NCBI GenBank assembly: GCA_965229635.1
Contig: OZ245894.1
Coordinates: 2,666,001-2,730,000 of the forward strand
DNA from: BQJU01 sp965229635
GTDB taxonomy: Bacteria; Bacteroidota; Bacteroidia; Chitinophagales; Saprospiraceae
Reading direction: 5' to 3'
Length of the DNA: 64,000 nt
The position numbers were made by a program, and so were the translations under genes. A model generated the notes under the pieces. It worked only from the letters and a program-made list of their open reading frames with translations, searched no databases and was not told where the DNA came from. The number at the start of each line of letters is the position of its first letter. Within the stretch, counting starts at the first letter, position 1. Below, one piece after another: positions 1-10,406 of this stretch.

Positions 1-3000
1 ATTACCGCGATCGTCAATTTCTGTGCTTTGCTTTCGCAAAATGCCGCCCATGCCGGAAATTTCCTCTGTGGCGGGAATATTCTTCAGGTAAATGCCATCT
101 GGTTCGTGATAGCTGACCGTGGTAACTTTTTGATCTTCAGGGCTGCCATTGCCGTAGTCGGTGGATACAATGACATTGCCGTAAAGGTTGTATTGATAAG
201 CCATGCGGCTTTGTAAGACCTGGGCGGAATCGCCTTCGTAATAGAGATTGATGGTTTCTACAAGCGCTGGGAAGGCGGTGCCAATATCACTTTGCGCCAG
301 TGCCAAAGGAAGGTCGCTGCCGGTTTCCACATCTTTCAGGCGGTATTGATATTGCGTTTCGGTGTATTTTCGGCTTTCGGCATCCTGCACGTATTCAGAA
401 AGCAGTAACCCCTTACGGTAATAATTGGAATGGTCGTAATGCGATACGTAGCTGCGGTTGAGGGCATCGCCATTTTCGGTATCCAGCTGGTCTTCCTGAA
501 CGGTGGCAAAGCCATAAAATTCACGCTCGTGACGGTCCTGAAAGCCATCGCTGTAGGAAAATTGGCTTTTCATCACATCCGCTCCATCTCCTTCCAATCC
601 GTCGTTGATGGCTACACTGCTCATCACCCATTTGCCGTAAGGAAGCCCCTGGTTATTGCCGGTAAGGACATAGTCAATGCTGTAGGAACTACCGAGCGGT
701 CTGCTCACGGCTTTCAGCATATTGGTGCGTCCAATAGTAGAGGTTTTGACCTTCAATTCCTGGTCCTCACTCGAACGCAGATGATCGGGATAGCCATCGC
801 CATTCACATCGCTTATTTCCGTAAGGACCCGACTCACGCCCTGCCCGATGTTGGTGCTGGGGTTGATGCAAACGCGGACAAAAAAGATGGGAATGCAAAC
901 GGTAAAGGCTGCATTAGCTGACTCGGCGGTAGCATCACCCTCATCGAGGCGCTCGGCTCCGGTCCATTTGATCTCGGCAGCGAAGCCGGTACCGGTATTG
1001 AGGCCTACCCACACATTGGTATCATCCCAACGAAGCCGGTCGATGAGTCCATCACCATTCATATCCTGGAAGCCGGAGGTGGAATGATTATCGGTACGCG
1101 ACATACTTACCCCAGCTGCAATGCTATTATTGGCGTAGTTGATGCCAAAACCGCCGCCGTAATCCATGCTGACACCCTTTCGAATGTCGTTGAAACCCCA
1201 GTTTTCGAGTGGCCCGAAACGGTAACCGTAATTCAGGGCTACCCGTCCATCTTTATAAATTTTATCTACTAAGCCATCGCCGTTGATGTCGAGCCACGAG
1301 TGTTCGGTTTCGTCGTTGTCAACGGTATAGTTGCCGCTGATCCCTGCGCCGGTCTTGGCGGAACGCGTAGCCGATTGCGATTTTTTGCCCGATTTTTTGA
1401 CATTGGACTTGGTCTTGGAGCTGCGCCGGTTGGAGCCTTTTCCGCTGGAGTCTCCCGAGTTTGTTGGACTGGAATTGACAAATGAACCGCCCAGGGTAAC
1501 CCCCGTAGCTTCACTGTGTGATTCGTGATTGTTGAAAGAGTAGGGAACAGATTCAGCCAATAAACCACCCCGAGAATCTGTGTATTGAATTTTGGTTTCA
1601 CTCACGATGTCGGGATAGTCATCGCCATTGAAGTCGAGTACATCCAGGATACATTTGGTGTCGTTCCAGGCGTGACTGGCCCCTAAACTTCCCGGCCCGG
1701 CCGACAGACCTCCGGCTATGGCGTGAATTTTGGCTTCGGAAATCAGATTTGGGGCACTGGCTCCGACGCCTGAGCTGGCGGCAGGCGTGAGCAAGATATC
1801 GTCTTCACCCATGCGAGAACTGCTGATGACCTCCGCTGCCAGATAGGTAAAATCATCATAACCGCGCCACGACTGGGTTTTGGGATCGGAATAGAAGAGA
1901 ATAAAATCGGCCTGGGTAGGGTCGCCAAAGCTTCCAAGGTCATCAGCATCTTCGATATCCTCCAAATCTGACGTATCAATATCGATCTCCGGGATCATCA
2001 GCAGGTCTTCCATGATCGGCATTTGGGCACGTTCACGGTTGCCGTTATAACCAAATTGGCCCCAGCCCCGGTATTGCGGTCCAAAGAGCATATCATCATC
2101 TACCCGGCCGGAGTAAAGTGCAGTTGATACTGGATTGGTCACACTGTCGAAAGTCACCTCTGCATTGATACCTTGCAGGGCCGCACCCAGTTCATGCGTT
2201 AGCGTATGGTATTCGATAAAAAGAGTGTCGCCAACCTCAAGCGAATCGGTGGTGATCGGAGGGATATTCGGCAGGTTTCCGTTGCTGACCTCAAAATAGG
2301 ATTTGGCATAAAGCCGGGAAAAGCCTTTTACCGTAAGGGTGACGTAGCCATCGGGCAAATTGCCGTTATTGCCAAAGTTCTGCGGTAATCCTACCGTAAG
2401 CGGCAAGCTATCTGTTGTAATCCAGCGGGTCGGGGCCTGCCAGATTTTGTTGTACATGCGAAAATCCACCGAGGGACAAAAGCTGAAAAGGGGCTCTCCG
2501 TTGGCATTGGTCACGGAGCTTCCGTCAGCGGCGGCGGTATAATAAATGAGCGGCATCCACTGGACTGTGGGCCATTCGACATTGGTATTGCTCAATACCA
2601 GAAACAGCAACTCATCATTTTCCTCTACATCCAGGTCCTCCAGCACGATGGCCTGATCCACGATGGAGTCCCACGGGAAGGTTTCATTGTAAATGAATTC
2701 GGTGTTGTTTTTCAGAATGACGAGTTGAAGGCTATCGGTGGTGATCGGTTTGGAAAAATTGCCTTCAATTCTGATGGTGCCACTCAATGGTAGCACCACG
2801 TTTTGTTTAGAAGCCAGCAGGAAATCTTCGGAAGCCTGATAGCGGTATACCGGTTTATTGTTGGCGTCGATCAGTTCCTGATCCAGTTGCGGATAGGTGA
2901 TCATGGGATCCCAATGCACCTGATCATAGGCACCATCGAAGATTGACTGGACGCGGAAGTAGATGAGGTCGCCGCGATTGACAAAAATGGCTCCGACATT

Positions 3001-5082
3001 ATTGGGTGCTACCGGATTAAAATTATCCGGTGCGATGTCGGTAGACCATAATTCAGTGCCGTTGTGCTGGATGGCAACGCGCACACCGTCATTGCGGGTG
3101 TAGGTCTGTCCTTCCAGACTCATATCCTCAATGAGTTGAACCGGGGCATTGATGTTAATCACTCCAGTGAAAGGAGCTTCCCAGGAGCGCACTACATCGT
3201 GCAGGGGCGTCTGGTCGATTAGCATTTCCTGCTCTTCGGGATCGAAGGTGATTAGGTCGGGATCGAGGGCTTCACCCGGGGTAATTGGGCTTGGTGTATC
3301 GGCGCTACTTAGGGTAAATTCTGGGTCCCTGTTAGTATTAATGTGGTTGAAATAGACCCGTCCCCGGAAGGCAATATCCATCAATTCATCACCATTAAAA
3401 TCGGAGAAATAGCACTCCGTCGTTGACTTCAGGGTGGTATTGTCGTAACCCACAAAAACGGGCGTCACATTGGCTTCAAAGCCAATGGAAGTAATGCTCG
3501 TTTTGATGCTGCTAAACTGCTGGATGCCCACGATGGGGCGGCGAGTGCCAAAGCCGGTATTGCCATCACTATCGGCCAGGTTTGGGCGGTACCATAGGGC
3601 ATCATCCTGACGGAAGATTTTATCGGGCAAACCATCGCCATTGATGTCGACCAGGGCGATCAGTCCCTCGGCGCTGGAATTACCCAGCGCAAAGTTGCCA
3701 CCCACGGTCCATTCCTTACTGGCCAGACTGCCGATCGGGCCAACCGTAGCTGCCGAACCGGCCTGAAAACTGCTGGATTTTGAGCCGCCGAGCATGGAGG
3801 TACTGCCCTCAAAAAGCGGCAGCGGATTAACAAAACCGACCTCCACCTGATCGGGGGCAGAATTCCAGTCTTGTTCAGAGCCAAATGGCTGGTAAGTGCC
3901 GCCATTGCGTACATCATCATAGTAATCAAAATCGTGGCGGTAGAACACTTCTCCGTTGCGGTCGAGCTCGCTGATGGAGGTGAGTAGCGTTTTGTAAAAG
4001 GCACCTTCTTCGTAGGTCAATTCATAGGTTCTCACCAGCTCTTCATTCATATGCACTTCAATGCGGCGTAGCAGATCTGCCGTCACCATTTTGAGGCCCA
4101 GCCGGGCGTCAATTTGTACATCTTTGCGGCGGCTTTCGCCCAATTGTCGGTCGCGAATAAAGGTCACCTGAAATGGCCCTTCTTCTGAGCCATGACCGGT
4201 ATAGGTCAGCTGATCGGGATAAAGTTGATAACCGGTTACAGTGCTGACAGACAATCCATTATCGGTCACTTTGGAATAATGATACCGTATGAAATTGTCG
4301 TGAACATCCCGACTTTCTACCAACGCCCAGTGCGCAATATTGCCGGAAGGATCGCGTAGGACAGCCTCTTCAAGGATGCCGTTATTGGGATGGCCGCCGT
4401 AGTAATGCAGGCTACCATCGGTATCGCGGATTTCCCACCAGTAATTACCCGGTCCGTCACCATGACGAATGATTTGCGAAAAAGAACCCTCCACCCTACG
4501 GTGAAATACCTGATCACTGCTTCGGGGGCGAATGGGGCCGCGATGCGCTACTGGACTCAGCTGTTCGCCGTTGAGCAAGTAGGTTTCGGTTTCATTTTCG
4601 CCGCTGTAGCGGGGTACTCCCCAGCGCGTATCGATGGTAATGGCGGGTAACTGCAGGTTCCAGCCCAGGCCAAGCCAGTCGTTATTGCCTTCACTGCTGT
4701 AGGTGACGGCCAGGTTGGGTTGCATGCCCTGGCGGCCACGTGGCAGTTTGAGTGGGAAATCCGTTTCCGCAGTACCGCGATTGTTGGCCACCGGTGGCGA
4801 TAGCAGAATGATGCCATCAGTGGGATCGGGAGCTTGTAAGTCCTCGATGTGGTTGGTGAGGTGGGCCGCCATCCCGGTGGCATCGGGCATGGGTGATTCT
4901 GCTTGCGCGTCTTCGTCTCCGTTTTCCGGAACCGGGGCGGGGGTGGTCGCAGGTTTTTGCGAAAGCTCAATTTTGGCTTTTGTCGCTCTTTTGGCAAAGA
5001 AGTGGTTGAGGTAACCACTGCCATCGAGCAGCCACCAATTGAACAATATGATGAGTCCGAGAAAGATATATTTTAATCTCAT
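1..5082 (-). CDS. SpvB/TcaC-type toxin-like protein, C-terminus outside the window
   Basis: The frame stays open for 1694 codons from the ATG at 5080-5082 to the window edge, so the C-terminus is missing. Residues about 4-17 are a hydrophobic segment that could be a signal anchor. Residues 116-140 (GRQGMQPNL ... LGLGWNL) are the hallmark of the SpvB / Tc-toxin B-component N-terminal domain. At least five DxNGDG-type FG-GAP/VCBS loops follow in frame (around 3625-3648, 1612-1635, 1264-1290, 1042-1060 and 785-805), as in TcdB-mid regions. In Tc toxins this region forms a propeller and part of an RHS cocoon around a variable C-terminal payload; whether RHS repeats and a payload exist here cannot be seen. 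It is the last gene of a cluster, 16 bp after a T9SS-sorted protein. The family call is firm; a toxin role is inference. Confidence 0.85.
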   Translation of the reverse strand, partial: MRLKYIFLGLIILFNWWLLDGSGYLNHFFAKRATKAKIELSQKPATTPAPVPENGDEDAQAESPMPDATGMAAHLTNHIEDLQAPDPTDGIILLSPPVANNRGTAETDFPLKLPRGRQGMQPNLAVTYSSEGNNDWLGLGWNLQLPAITIDTRWGVPRYSGENETETYLLNGEQLSPVAHRGPIRPRSSDQVFHRRVEGSFSQIIRHGDGPGNYWWEIRDTDGSLHYYGGHPNNGILEEAVLRDPSGNIAHWALVESRDVHDNFIRYHYSKVTDNGLSVSTVTGYQLYPDQLTYTGHGSEEGPFQVTFIRDRQLGESRRKDVQIDARLGLKMVTADLLRRIEVHMNEELVRTYELTYEEGAFYKTLLTSISELDRNGEVFYRHDFDYYDDVRNGGTYQPFGSEQDWNSAPDQVEVGFVNPLPLFEGSTSMLGGSKSSSFQAGSAATVGPIGSLASKEWTVGGNFALGNSSAEGLIALVDINGDGLPDKIFRQDDALWYRPNLADSDGNTGFGTRRPIVGIQQFSSIKTSITSIGFEANVTPVFVGYDNTTLKSTTECYFSDFNGDELMDIAFRGRVYFNHINTNRDPEFTLSSADTPSPITPGEALDPDLITFDPEEQEMLIDQTPLHDVVRSWEAPFTGVININAPVQLIEDMSLEGQTYTRNDGVRVAIQHNGTELWSTDIAPDNFNPVAPNNVGAIFVNRGDLIYFRVQSIFDGAYDQVHWDPMITYPQLDQELIDANNKPVYRYQASEDFLLASKQNVVLPLSGTIRIEGNFSKPITTDSLQLVILKNNTEFIYNETFPWDSIVDQAIVLEDLDVEENDELLFLVLSNTNVEWPTVQWMPLIYYTAAADGSSVTNANGEPLFSFCPSVDFRMYNKIWQAPTRWITTDSLPLTVGLPQNFGNNGNLPDGYVTLTVKGFSRLYAKSYFEVSNGNLPNIPPITTDSLEVGDTLFIEYHTLTHELGAALQGINAEVTFDSVTNPVSTALYSGRVDDDMLFGPQYRGWGQFGYNGNRERAQMPIMEDLLMIPEIDIDTSDLEDIEDADDLGSFGDPTQADFILFYSDPKTQSWRGYDDFTYLAAEVISSSRMGEDDILLTPAASSGVGASAPNLISEAKIHAIAGGLSAGPGSLGASHAWNDTKCILDVLDFNGDDYPDIVSETKIQYTDSRGGLLAESVPYSFNNHESHSEATGVTLGGSFVNSSPTNSGDSSGKGSNRRSSKTKSNVKKSGKKSQSATRSAKTGAGISGNYTVDNDETEHSWLDINGDGLVDKIYKDGRVALNYGYRFGPLENWGFNDIRKGVSMDYGGGFGINYANNSIAAGVSMSRTDNHSTSGFQDMNGDGLIDRLRWDDTNVWVGLNTGTGFAAEIKWTGAERLDEGDATAESANAAFTVCIPIFFVRVCINPSTNIGQGVSRVLTEISDVNGDGYPDHLRSSEDQELKVKTSTIGRTNMLKAVSRPLGSSYSIDYVLTGNNQGLPYGKWVMSSVAINDGLEGDGADVMKSQFSYSDGFQDRHEREFYGFATVQEDQLDTENGDALNRSYVSHYDHSNYYRKGLLLSEYVQDAESRKYTETQYQYRLKDVETGSDLPLALAQSDIGTAFPALVETINLYYEGDSAQVLQSRMAYQYNLYGNVIVSTDYGNGSPEDQKVTTVSYHEPDGIYLKNIPATEEISGMGGILRKQSTEIDDRGN

Positions 5083-5098
5083 TGTTTTGGGAATTTCG

Positions 5099-7006
5099 CT
5101 ATTCGACAATCAGTTTTTGAGTGGAGGTTTTGCCCTCGCAGGTCAGGGTGAGCAGGTAGGTTCCGGCATTGGGAAGTTGCCCGCTAAAGAGGTAGTAGTC
5201 GTTTGCATCACCACGTTGTGAATTTAGGTATTGTCCGTTGGCCCGGTAAATGTCCAGCTGCACATGGGAGCGTTCTTTTAGCAATACCCGCAACTGGAAA
5301 TGGCCATTCGGAGAAGGGTTGGGAAACAATTCAACTCGTTTGAAAGGACTATCCGGTGCAGCGTGAACGATAATCTCTTGTTGAGACTGGCAACCGTCAC
5401 GGTCGATGGTCAACCGGTAGGAACCGGGCTGAGTTATCTGCAATTTAGGATCGTTACTTCTTTCGCCACTGGGCAATAGCCAAAGAAATTGATGTTCCGA
5501 TTGGTCCAGATGATTACTTGCGTCCAGGGTCAACGTGCCGTTTTCCGGAAGGGAATAAGATGATTGTAGATTTGATAATGGTGCATCCTTGGCCTGAAAA
5601 TAGAATTCCTCCCGATATTGATGACCATCCGCGTCCTGGACAGACAGCGCATAATTGCCGGACGGCAAAGAAAGAGGCTGTTGCCAATAGTGGTCATTCA
5701 CGTGCCAGTGTCTCGTTTGAATTTGATCTGTGGCGCTAAGCTGACAATCAAAGGGAGCGCGTCCACCCAGAATTTTTAATGCAATGCTGCCTTCAAAACC
5801 TGACTCACATTCCGGAGCAATGATTTTTGAGGTCACCATCATCTTGGGACCGATGGCAAAGGTCATACGGTGACTTTGAGCAGTGAAAGCGACCTCTTTA
5901 AAGGTTACCAGACCATTAGGAGCTACTTGCTCCGCAGCGTAGTATTGGTCATCTCCATTATCAGAGAATACGACAAGCCAGAAGGTTTCGTCTGCTTCTG
6001 GAAGATCGTGTAAGGGGTTACTGTCCAGTTGAACGGTGGTCAGAATCGGGGTAGCCGCGTTACTAACCTGGATTTGCCATTGGCGTTGCAGAAGCGCAGG
6101 TTTTAACACCTCACGGTCGGTGAGTTGTAGGCTTTCACGGTTGTCTCCCCATATCAAGAAGGTTTGGTCTTGCTCCAGGTTTTCAGTGCTGATGGTGAGC
6201 AGTCCTGGTTCGTAGCTGCAGGTGGATTTGTTTTGGCGTAAGCCAGAAGCGTCATCGCGGCCAATGCCGGTGATGTGACTAGAGAACTCCGGATAGTGTC
6301 GGCCATTCCAAATGGTATCACCGCTGGCGTTGAGGTAGGTGATGTAATCAGGCTGTTGCAAGCTCAGCCCGTATTTGATGGCCAGGTAAGACTCTACTCG
6401 AAGCCTTTCTTCGGGACTCAATACCCGGTCAAATACGATGATCTCCGGGATCACTCCTGTAAAAGAAACCACCGGCAGTTGGCGATCAGAGGGAATGGAA
6501 CCAAGGATCAGATTCGTATTGGCCTGCTGATTTTTGGCCGGGGAATGTAGCAAGTAGGTATTTAAGGTTGGGGCGCCAAGTTTATTCTCAGGAAAGTTCA
6601 GATACTCTAATTTTTCGAGGTCGGCCAGGCGGCGCGTGGTAAGGATCTGGTGGGTACTGTCCTGGGATTGCAAATGCCAGATGCTCTTTTCCAGGGCGGA
6701 ATCCGCAGCCTGATAGACGGTGAAGATGGAGGCCTGGTGTAAATCGTGATTTCCGAGAGCAATTATAGCGCTGGATTCTGCCGAAGAAGGGCAAAAGCCG
6801 GGATTGAAATTCAGCTTTTGGGAATGGGTAATATCGAATTGGGGAAGTGCAGCGCCTCCACTGATTTGATTTTGCCAGGATTGGCCATCCGCAGAAGGGC
6901 CATACCAACAAATGGCGCCTTTAACGCCACCGGGCGCGATATTTTGGCTTAAAGCCAAATGCTGCACCAATAGAAAGAGAAACAGGATCAGGAATTTGGG
7001 TTTCAT
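5099..7006 (-). CDS. Secreted protein with T9SS type A C-terminal sorting domain
   Basis: 635 residues. A signal peptide (residues 1 to about 21, ending LALSQ) sends it through Sec. The last 78 residues, from VELFPNPSPNG at about 558 to the end, are a type A type IX secretion sorting domain, so the product should be exported across the outer membrane and attached to the surface or released. The middle (about 160-290), with FDRVLSPEERLRVESYL followed by ITGIGRDDASGL, matches a region common in large Bacteroidota surface proteins (the DUF8202-like type, next to a LamG-like fold); this assignment is from memory. It lies 15 bp after the beta-barrel gene and 16 bp before the SpvB-type gene, so the three are probably co-transcribed. 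Its ligand is unknown. Confidence 0.8.
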   Translation of the reverse strand: MKPKFLILFLFLLVQHLALSQNIAPGGVKGAICWYGPSADGQSWQNQISGGAALPQFDITHSQKLNFNPGFCPSSAESSAIIALGNHDLHQASIFTVYQAADSALEKSIWHLQSQDSTHQILTTRRLADLEKLEYLNFPENKLGAPTLNTYLLHSPAKNQQANTNLILGSIPSDRQLPVVSFTGVIPEIIVFDRVLSPEERLRVESYLAIKYGLSLQQPDYITYLNASGDTIWNGRHYPEFSSHITGIGRDDASGLRQNKSTCSYEPGLLTISTENLEQDQTFLIWGDNRESLQLTDREVLKPALLQRQWQIQVSNAATPILTTVQLDSNPLHDLPEADETFWLVVFSDNGDDQYYAAEQVAPNGLVTFKEVAFTAQSHRMTFAIGPKMMVTSKIIAPECESGFEGSIALKILGGRAPFDCQLSATDQIQTRHWHVNDHYWQQPLSLPSGNYALSVQDADGHQYREEFYFQAKDAPLSNLQSSYSLPENGTLTLDASNHLDQSEHQFLWLLPSGERSNDPKLQITQPGSYRLTIDRDGCQSQQEIIVHAAPDSPFKRVELFPNPSPNGHFQLRVLLKERSHVQLDIYRANGQYLNSQRGDANDYYLFSGQLPNAGTYLLTLTCEGKTSTQKLIVE

Positions 7007-7021
7007 AGTTGAAGATTTTGA

Positions 7022-7729
7022 TCAATACTGCTCAAATGGGATCAGCCAGCCGATAACCACCTGGTAGACCGTGGTTTTGTTTTTGTTTTCAATGAAGTTG
7101 TAACCATTGGCCAGCGTTTCGATGACGTCTTTGGTGCCCAGGTTGTAGCGGCCTTCCACAGTGAGTCCAAACGGGAAGTCGTAGCCTACACCGAGGACCA
7201 CCGAAAGATTGGATTCACCTTTGAGCACTTCGCGCAGGCTTTGAGTGATTTGCAGATCAGGCCCCAGATCGGGCATATTGGAGGTGTAGTCTAGGTTGGT
7301 GTTTTCAAAGTTAAAACCAAGTTGCGGGCCCACAGCCACATGCAATCCGCCTACCGGATACAGCTTCACCAGCGTGGAGAAATTCAGGTACTGATAATTG
7401 AATGCGATGTTGTATTCCAGGCCTTCAATGTCATTGTATTTAAAGTTACTTCCTTCCTGTGAATACGTGATTTCCGGTTGTATGGCAATCCGCGTATTGC
7501 GAAAGCGATAATAAAAGTACATGCCGCCCACAAAGCCAAAGCGGGGTTCAGTTTCCACTGAGTAAGAGGTCTCTGGAAAAACCGGCGGAATGATGGTGGT
7601 GGAAACATCCTGGATGGAGGAATAAGTGGCGCCGGCGCGAAAGCCCCAGTAGAATTCGTCGTCTTCAAGCTGGGCGAAAAGCTGCACGAAGCACAGGGCC
7701 AGCGCAAAGGTCAATAGTGTCTTTTTCAT
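7022..7729 (-). CDS. Outer-membrane beta-barrel protein (PorT/OMP_b-brl family-like)
   Basis: 235 residues with a clear signal peptide (MKKTLLTFALALCFVQLFAQ). The rest is alternating hydrophobic/polar strands typical of small Bacteroidota beta-barrels: an N-terminal WGFRAGATYSS strand, a GFVGGMYFYYRF strand, and late strands VVLGVGYDFPFGLTVEGRYNLG and VVIGWLIPF. It is first in the cluster with the T9SS-sorted protein and the SpvB-type protein (15-bp gap downstream). It could be a structural partner for surface display of those proteins; that is inference from position only. Confidence 0.75.
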   Translation of the reverse strand: MKKTLLTFALALCFVQLFAQLEDDEFYWGFRAGATYSSIQDVSTTIIPPVFPETSYSVETEPRFGFVGGMYFYYRFRNTRIAIQPEITYSQEGSNFKYNDIEGLEYNIAFNYQYLNFSTLVKLYPVGGLHVAVGPQLGFNFENTNLDYTSNMPDLGPDLQITQSLREVLKGESNLSVVLGVGYDFPFGLTVEGRYNLGTKDVIETLANGYNFIENKNKTTVYQVVIGWLIPFEQY

Positions 7730-7856
7730 CGTGGTTTGTTTTTAGAAAAGGATCGATTTATGGGGATACGCGATGAAAAGGCGGGAAAGTGATCATGATC
7801 GGCGGTTTTTTTTGGAGGGAGAGTATAGTGTGACCGCGCTGCGGTCGCTATTGGGG

Positions 7857-10406
7857 TTATCGGATGTCTTTGGTCAGGATTTCGTCCATGCGGGCGATGC
7901 GTTGTTCGGGGAGGTCAGGGGCGTCCTGGAGGAGGGTTTTGGCTTTGGCCATCATTTCCCGGGCTTCGGGGAGTTTGTGATTTTCGTAGAGGCAGACGGC
8001 CAGGTCGTAATGGAGTTTGACGGGATCACCGGGGAGTACGCGGGGAGAGTCTGGTAACTTTTCTACCGCCAGGCGCAGGTATTTCTCTGCCGTTTGGCGG
8101 TCTCCAAGGTGATACATATCGAGCCCGTAGCCATGGTAAGGCAGGTAGAGGGTGGGGTAGGGGCCTTTGTAATCGGGGAGTAAATTGATGACTTCGAGAT
8201 AGGCATCCGCCGACTCTTGCCAGCGCCCTAAAAGCCCGAGTACCGTGGCGATATTTTGTTTTTGTGCCATGACGTAGGGATGTAGTTGATCGCCAAAAAT
8301 CTGTTTGACGGAGACGAGTAGCTTTCGCCGAAGGTCGAGCACTTCTTCATAGCGTTTGGCACCACTGTAGAGCCGGGCCAGATTGGATTGGCTAGCGATC
8401 GTCTCCACATTGATTGGACCAAATATGGCCAGGCGTTGCTGATAGGATTCCTGAGCGTAGGGAAGGCCCTCCTCGAATTTAAATTGATCGTGATACAAGC
8501 TGGCCAGGTGATTGAGTGTCAGGGCGATCTGAGTGTTGGGTTCTTTGAGCAAGGCACGCTTCATTTCCAGGGATTGGGTGTAGAAATCCAGGGCCTGCTG
8601 ATAATTTCCCAGTTTCCGCTGCGCGGTGCCGCGGCCTTGCAATGCTGAGGCCAGATCAATATCTGGGGTATTGTGAATTAGATCATAGTTGTCGAAAGAC
8701 AGGGTAAAGAAGGAGTCGGCTTGCTGGAATAAACCCATTTCAATTCGGGTGTTCCCCAATGACAAATAACAATTTCCCAATGCCTCAGCTGTTGGGGCTC
8801 CCTCCTGGTAGAATTGCAGCGCAATCTGAAAAATGGAATCAGCCCCCACATAATCACCCAGACTAAATTGCACATGGCCCAGGGTGTTATAGGCCTCCGC
8901 TCGACTTGAAGCGGGGATATTATCCAATTGCTGGTATAAATCAACGGCATTCCGGGCCAGCGAATCGGCTTTGCCATAGCTTCCCAGGGAGTTGTACACC
9001 GAACCAAGTATGGAAGACATATCAGCTAGTAGCTCAGGTTCATCCATCAGGCGGTTGGGTAAGTTCTGGCTAAGGCTGTCCAGAAAGTATCGGACCGGCA
9101 GCGTATCGTTTTGGGTGATGTAGGGATCGGCGGATTTAAACATATCGGTGAGCAGGCCTACCAACTGCTTGCTCTTGGCTGCTTCCTTTTGGGCTTGATT
9201 GCGTTCCTTGCGTAGTTGTAGGGTATAATAAGTAGCTGTTCCCAACAAGACCAATAATACCGTAGCGGCGGCAATCAATGCATTGCGGTTGCGCTGCAAG
9301 AATTTGGTGGCAACATACAACGGCTGATGATGTCGTACAGAAATGGGATATCCTTGCCGAACGGCATGAAGGTCATTCAATAACTGTTCCACCGATCCGT
9401 ACCGGTCAGCAGGATTTGTTTGCAAGCATTTATTACAAATTAGGAACAAATCGCCCCTTAGTGGTTGAGCATCTGAAAACTGGAATATTGTTTCATCCTT
9501 TTTGGCTAAAGCCGCTCTTTCTTCAATGGAAGGGGCTGTAGCCAACGTGCTGCGATCAAAGGGGAGCTGATTGGTCAGTAATTTATACAGCAGAATGCCA
9601 AGCGCGTAGATGTCAGTGGCCGTACTTAGGCTGTTCAGATTAATTTGTTCCGGAGCGGCAAAGGCCAGGGTATAGGGCATACCCGACGGTGCTTGGGGGG
9701 GCTCCATAGTTTCCTCCACCCATTTGGAAACCCCAAAATCCACGACTTTCACCTGTCCATTATCTTCCACCAGAATATTCCCAGGTTTGATATCGAGGTG
9801 CAGCACCAGCTGGCGGTGTGCGTAGGCAATGGCTTTGGCTACCATTGCAAAAAGATCGAGGCGCTGACTTTGACTCAACTGTTTTTTGTGGCAATAGTCC
9901 ACCAGATTTTCGCCTTCTATATGCTCCATGGTGAAATAGAGCCTCCCATCCGTACTGCGGCCGCCTTCATAAAGCTGGGCAATATTGGGATGCTGGAGTC
10001 CGGCGAGGATTTGCCGCTCCCGGCGAAACCTTTCGAGTGCTTCGGGCTTTTGGTAGGTGGAGCGGATCAATTTCAGGGCCACCTGGCGCTCCAGTTCTCC
10101 ATCCACACGCCTGGCCAGGAATACTGAACCCATGCCGCCACCGCCGAGGTAGTCGACCAACTGGTAGTGTCCGAGCTGGTGGCCGATGAGTTGGCGGTCT
10201 TGTTCGGCGGTTTCGCCCAGCCAGGGGCCTTCAGTGCGTAGTGCGGGATGCAAGCCCTCTTCCTCTTCGAGCATTTGGGCCACTTCGGCCATCAAATCGG
10301 GCGTTTTGGCGTAAGCCTCGGCAATAGCTTGTTCGCGAGCAGCGCCATCCAGGGCCACTATCTCAAAATATAGAGCAGATACCTTGTCCCAGTCGGTGGG
10401 TTTCAT
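7857..10406 (-). CDS. Serine/threonine protein kinase with C-terminal TPR array
   Basis: 849 residues if started at the ATG at 10404-10406, which overlaps the TGA of the upstream sigma factor by four bases; an in-frame ATG 19 codons earlier lies inside the sigma gene and is less likely. The kinase domain has the glycine loop LGGGGMGSV (about 87-95), VALK lysine (about 112), catalytic loop HLDIKPGN with Asp205, DFG at 223-225 and APEQ. The usual HRD arginine is Leu, making it a non-RD kinase. A transmembrane helix lies at about 376-394, followed by a long series of TPRs, probably outside the inner membrane. Coupling to an ECF sigma factor suggests the kinase modulates that sigma factor or a partner; the signal is unknown. 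Confidence 0.9.
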   Translation of the reverse strand: MKPTDWDKVSALYFEIVALDGAAREQAIAEAYAKTPDLMAEVAQMLEEEEGLHPALRTEGPWLGETAEQDRQLIGHQLGHYQLVDYLGGGGMGSVFLARRVDGELERQVALKLIRSTYQKPEALERFRRERQILAGLQHPNIAQLYEGGRSTDGRLYFTMEHIEGENLVDYCHKKQLSQSQRLDLFAMVAKAIAYAHRQLVLHLDIKPGNILVEDNGQVKVVDFGVSKWVEETMEPPQAPSGMPYTLAFAAPEQINLNSLSTATDIYALGILLYKLLTNQLPFDRSTLATAPSIEERAALAKKDETIFQFSDAQPLRGDLFLICNKCLQTNPADRYGSVEQLLNDLHAVRQGYPISVRHHQPLYVATKFLQRNRNALIAAATVLLVLLGTATYYTLQLRKERNQAQKEAAKSKQLVGLLTDMFKSADPYITQNDTLPVRYFLDSLSQNLPNRLMDEPELLADMSSILGSVYNSLGSYGKADSLARNAVDLYQQLDNIPASSRAEAYNTLGHVQFSLGDYVGADSIFQIALQFYQEGAPTAEALGNCYLSLGNTRIEMGLFQQADSFFTLSFDNYDLIHNTPDIDLASALQGRGTAQRKLGNYQQALDFYTQSLEMKRALLKEPNTQIALTLNHLASLYHDQFKFEEGLPYAQESYQQRLAIFGPINVETIASQSNLARLYSGAKRYEEVLDLRRKLLVSVKQIFGDQLHPYVMAQKQNIATVLGLLGRWQESADAYLEVINLLPDYKGPYPTLYLPYHGYGLDMYHLGDRQTAEKYLRLAVEKLPDSPRVLPGDPVKLHYDLAVCLYENHKLPEAREMMAKAKTLLQDAPDLPEQRIARMDEILTKDIR

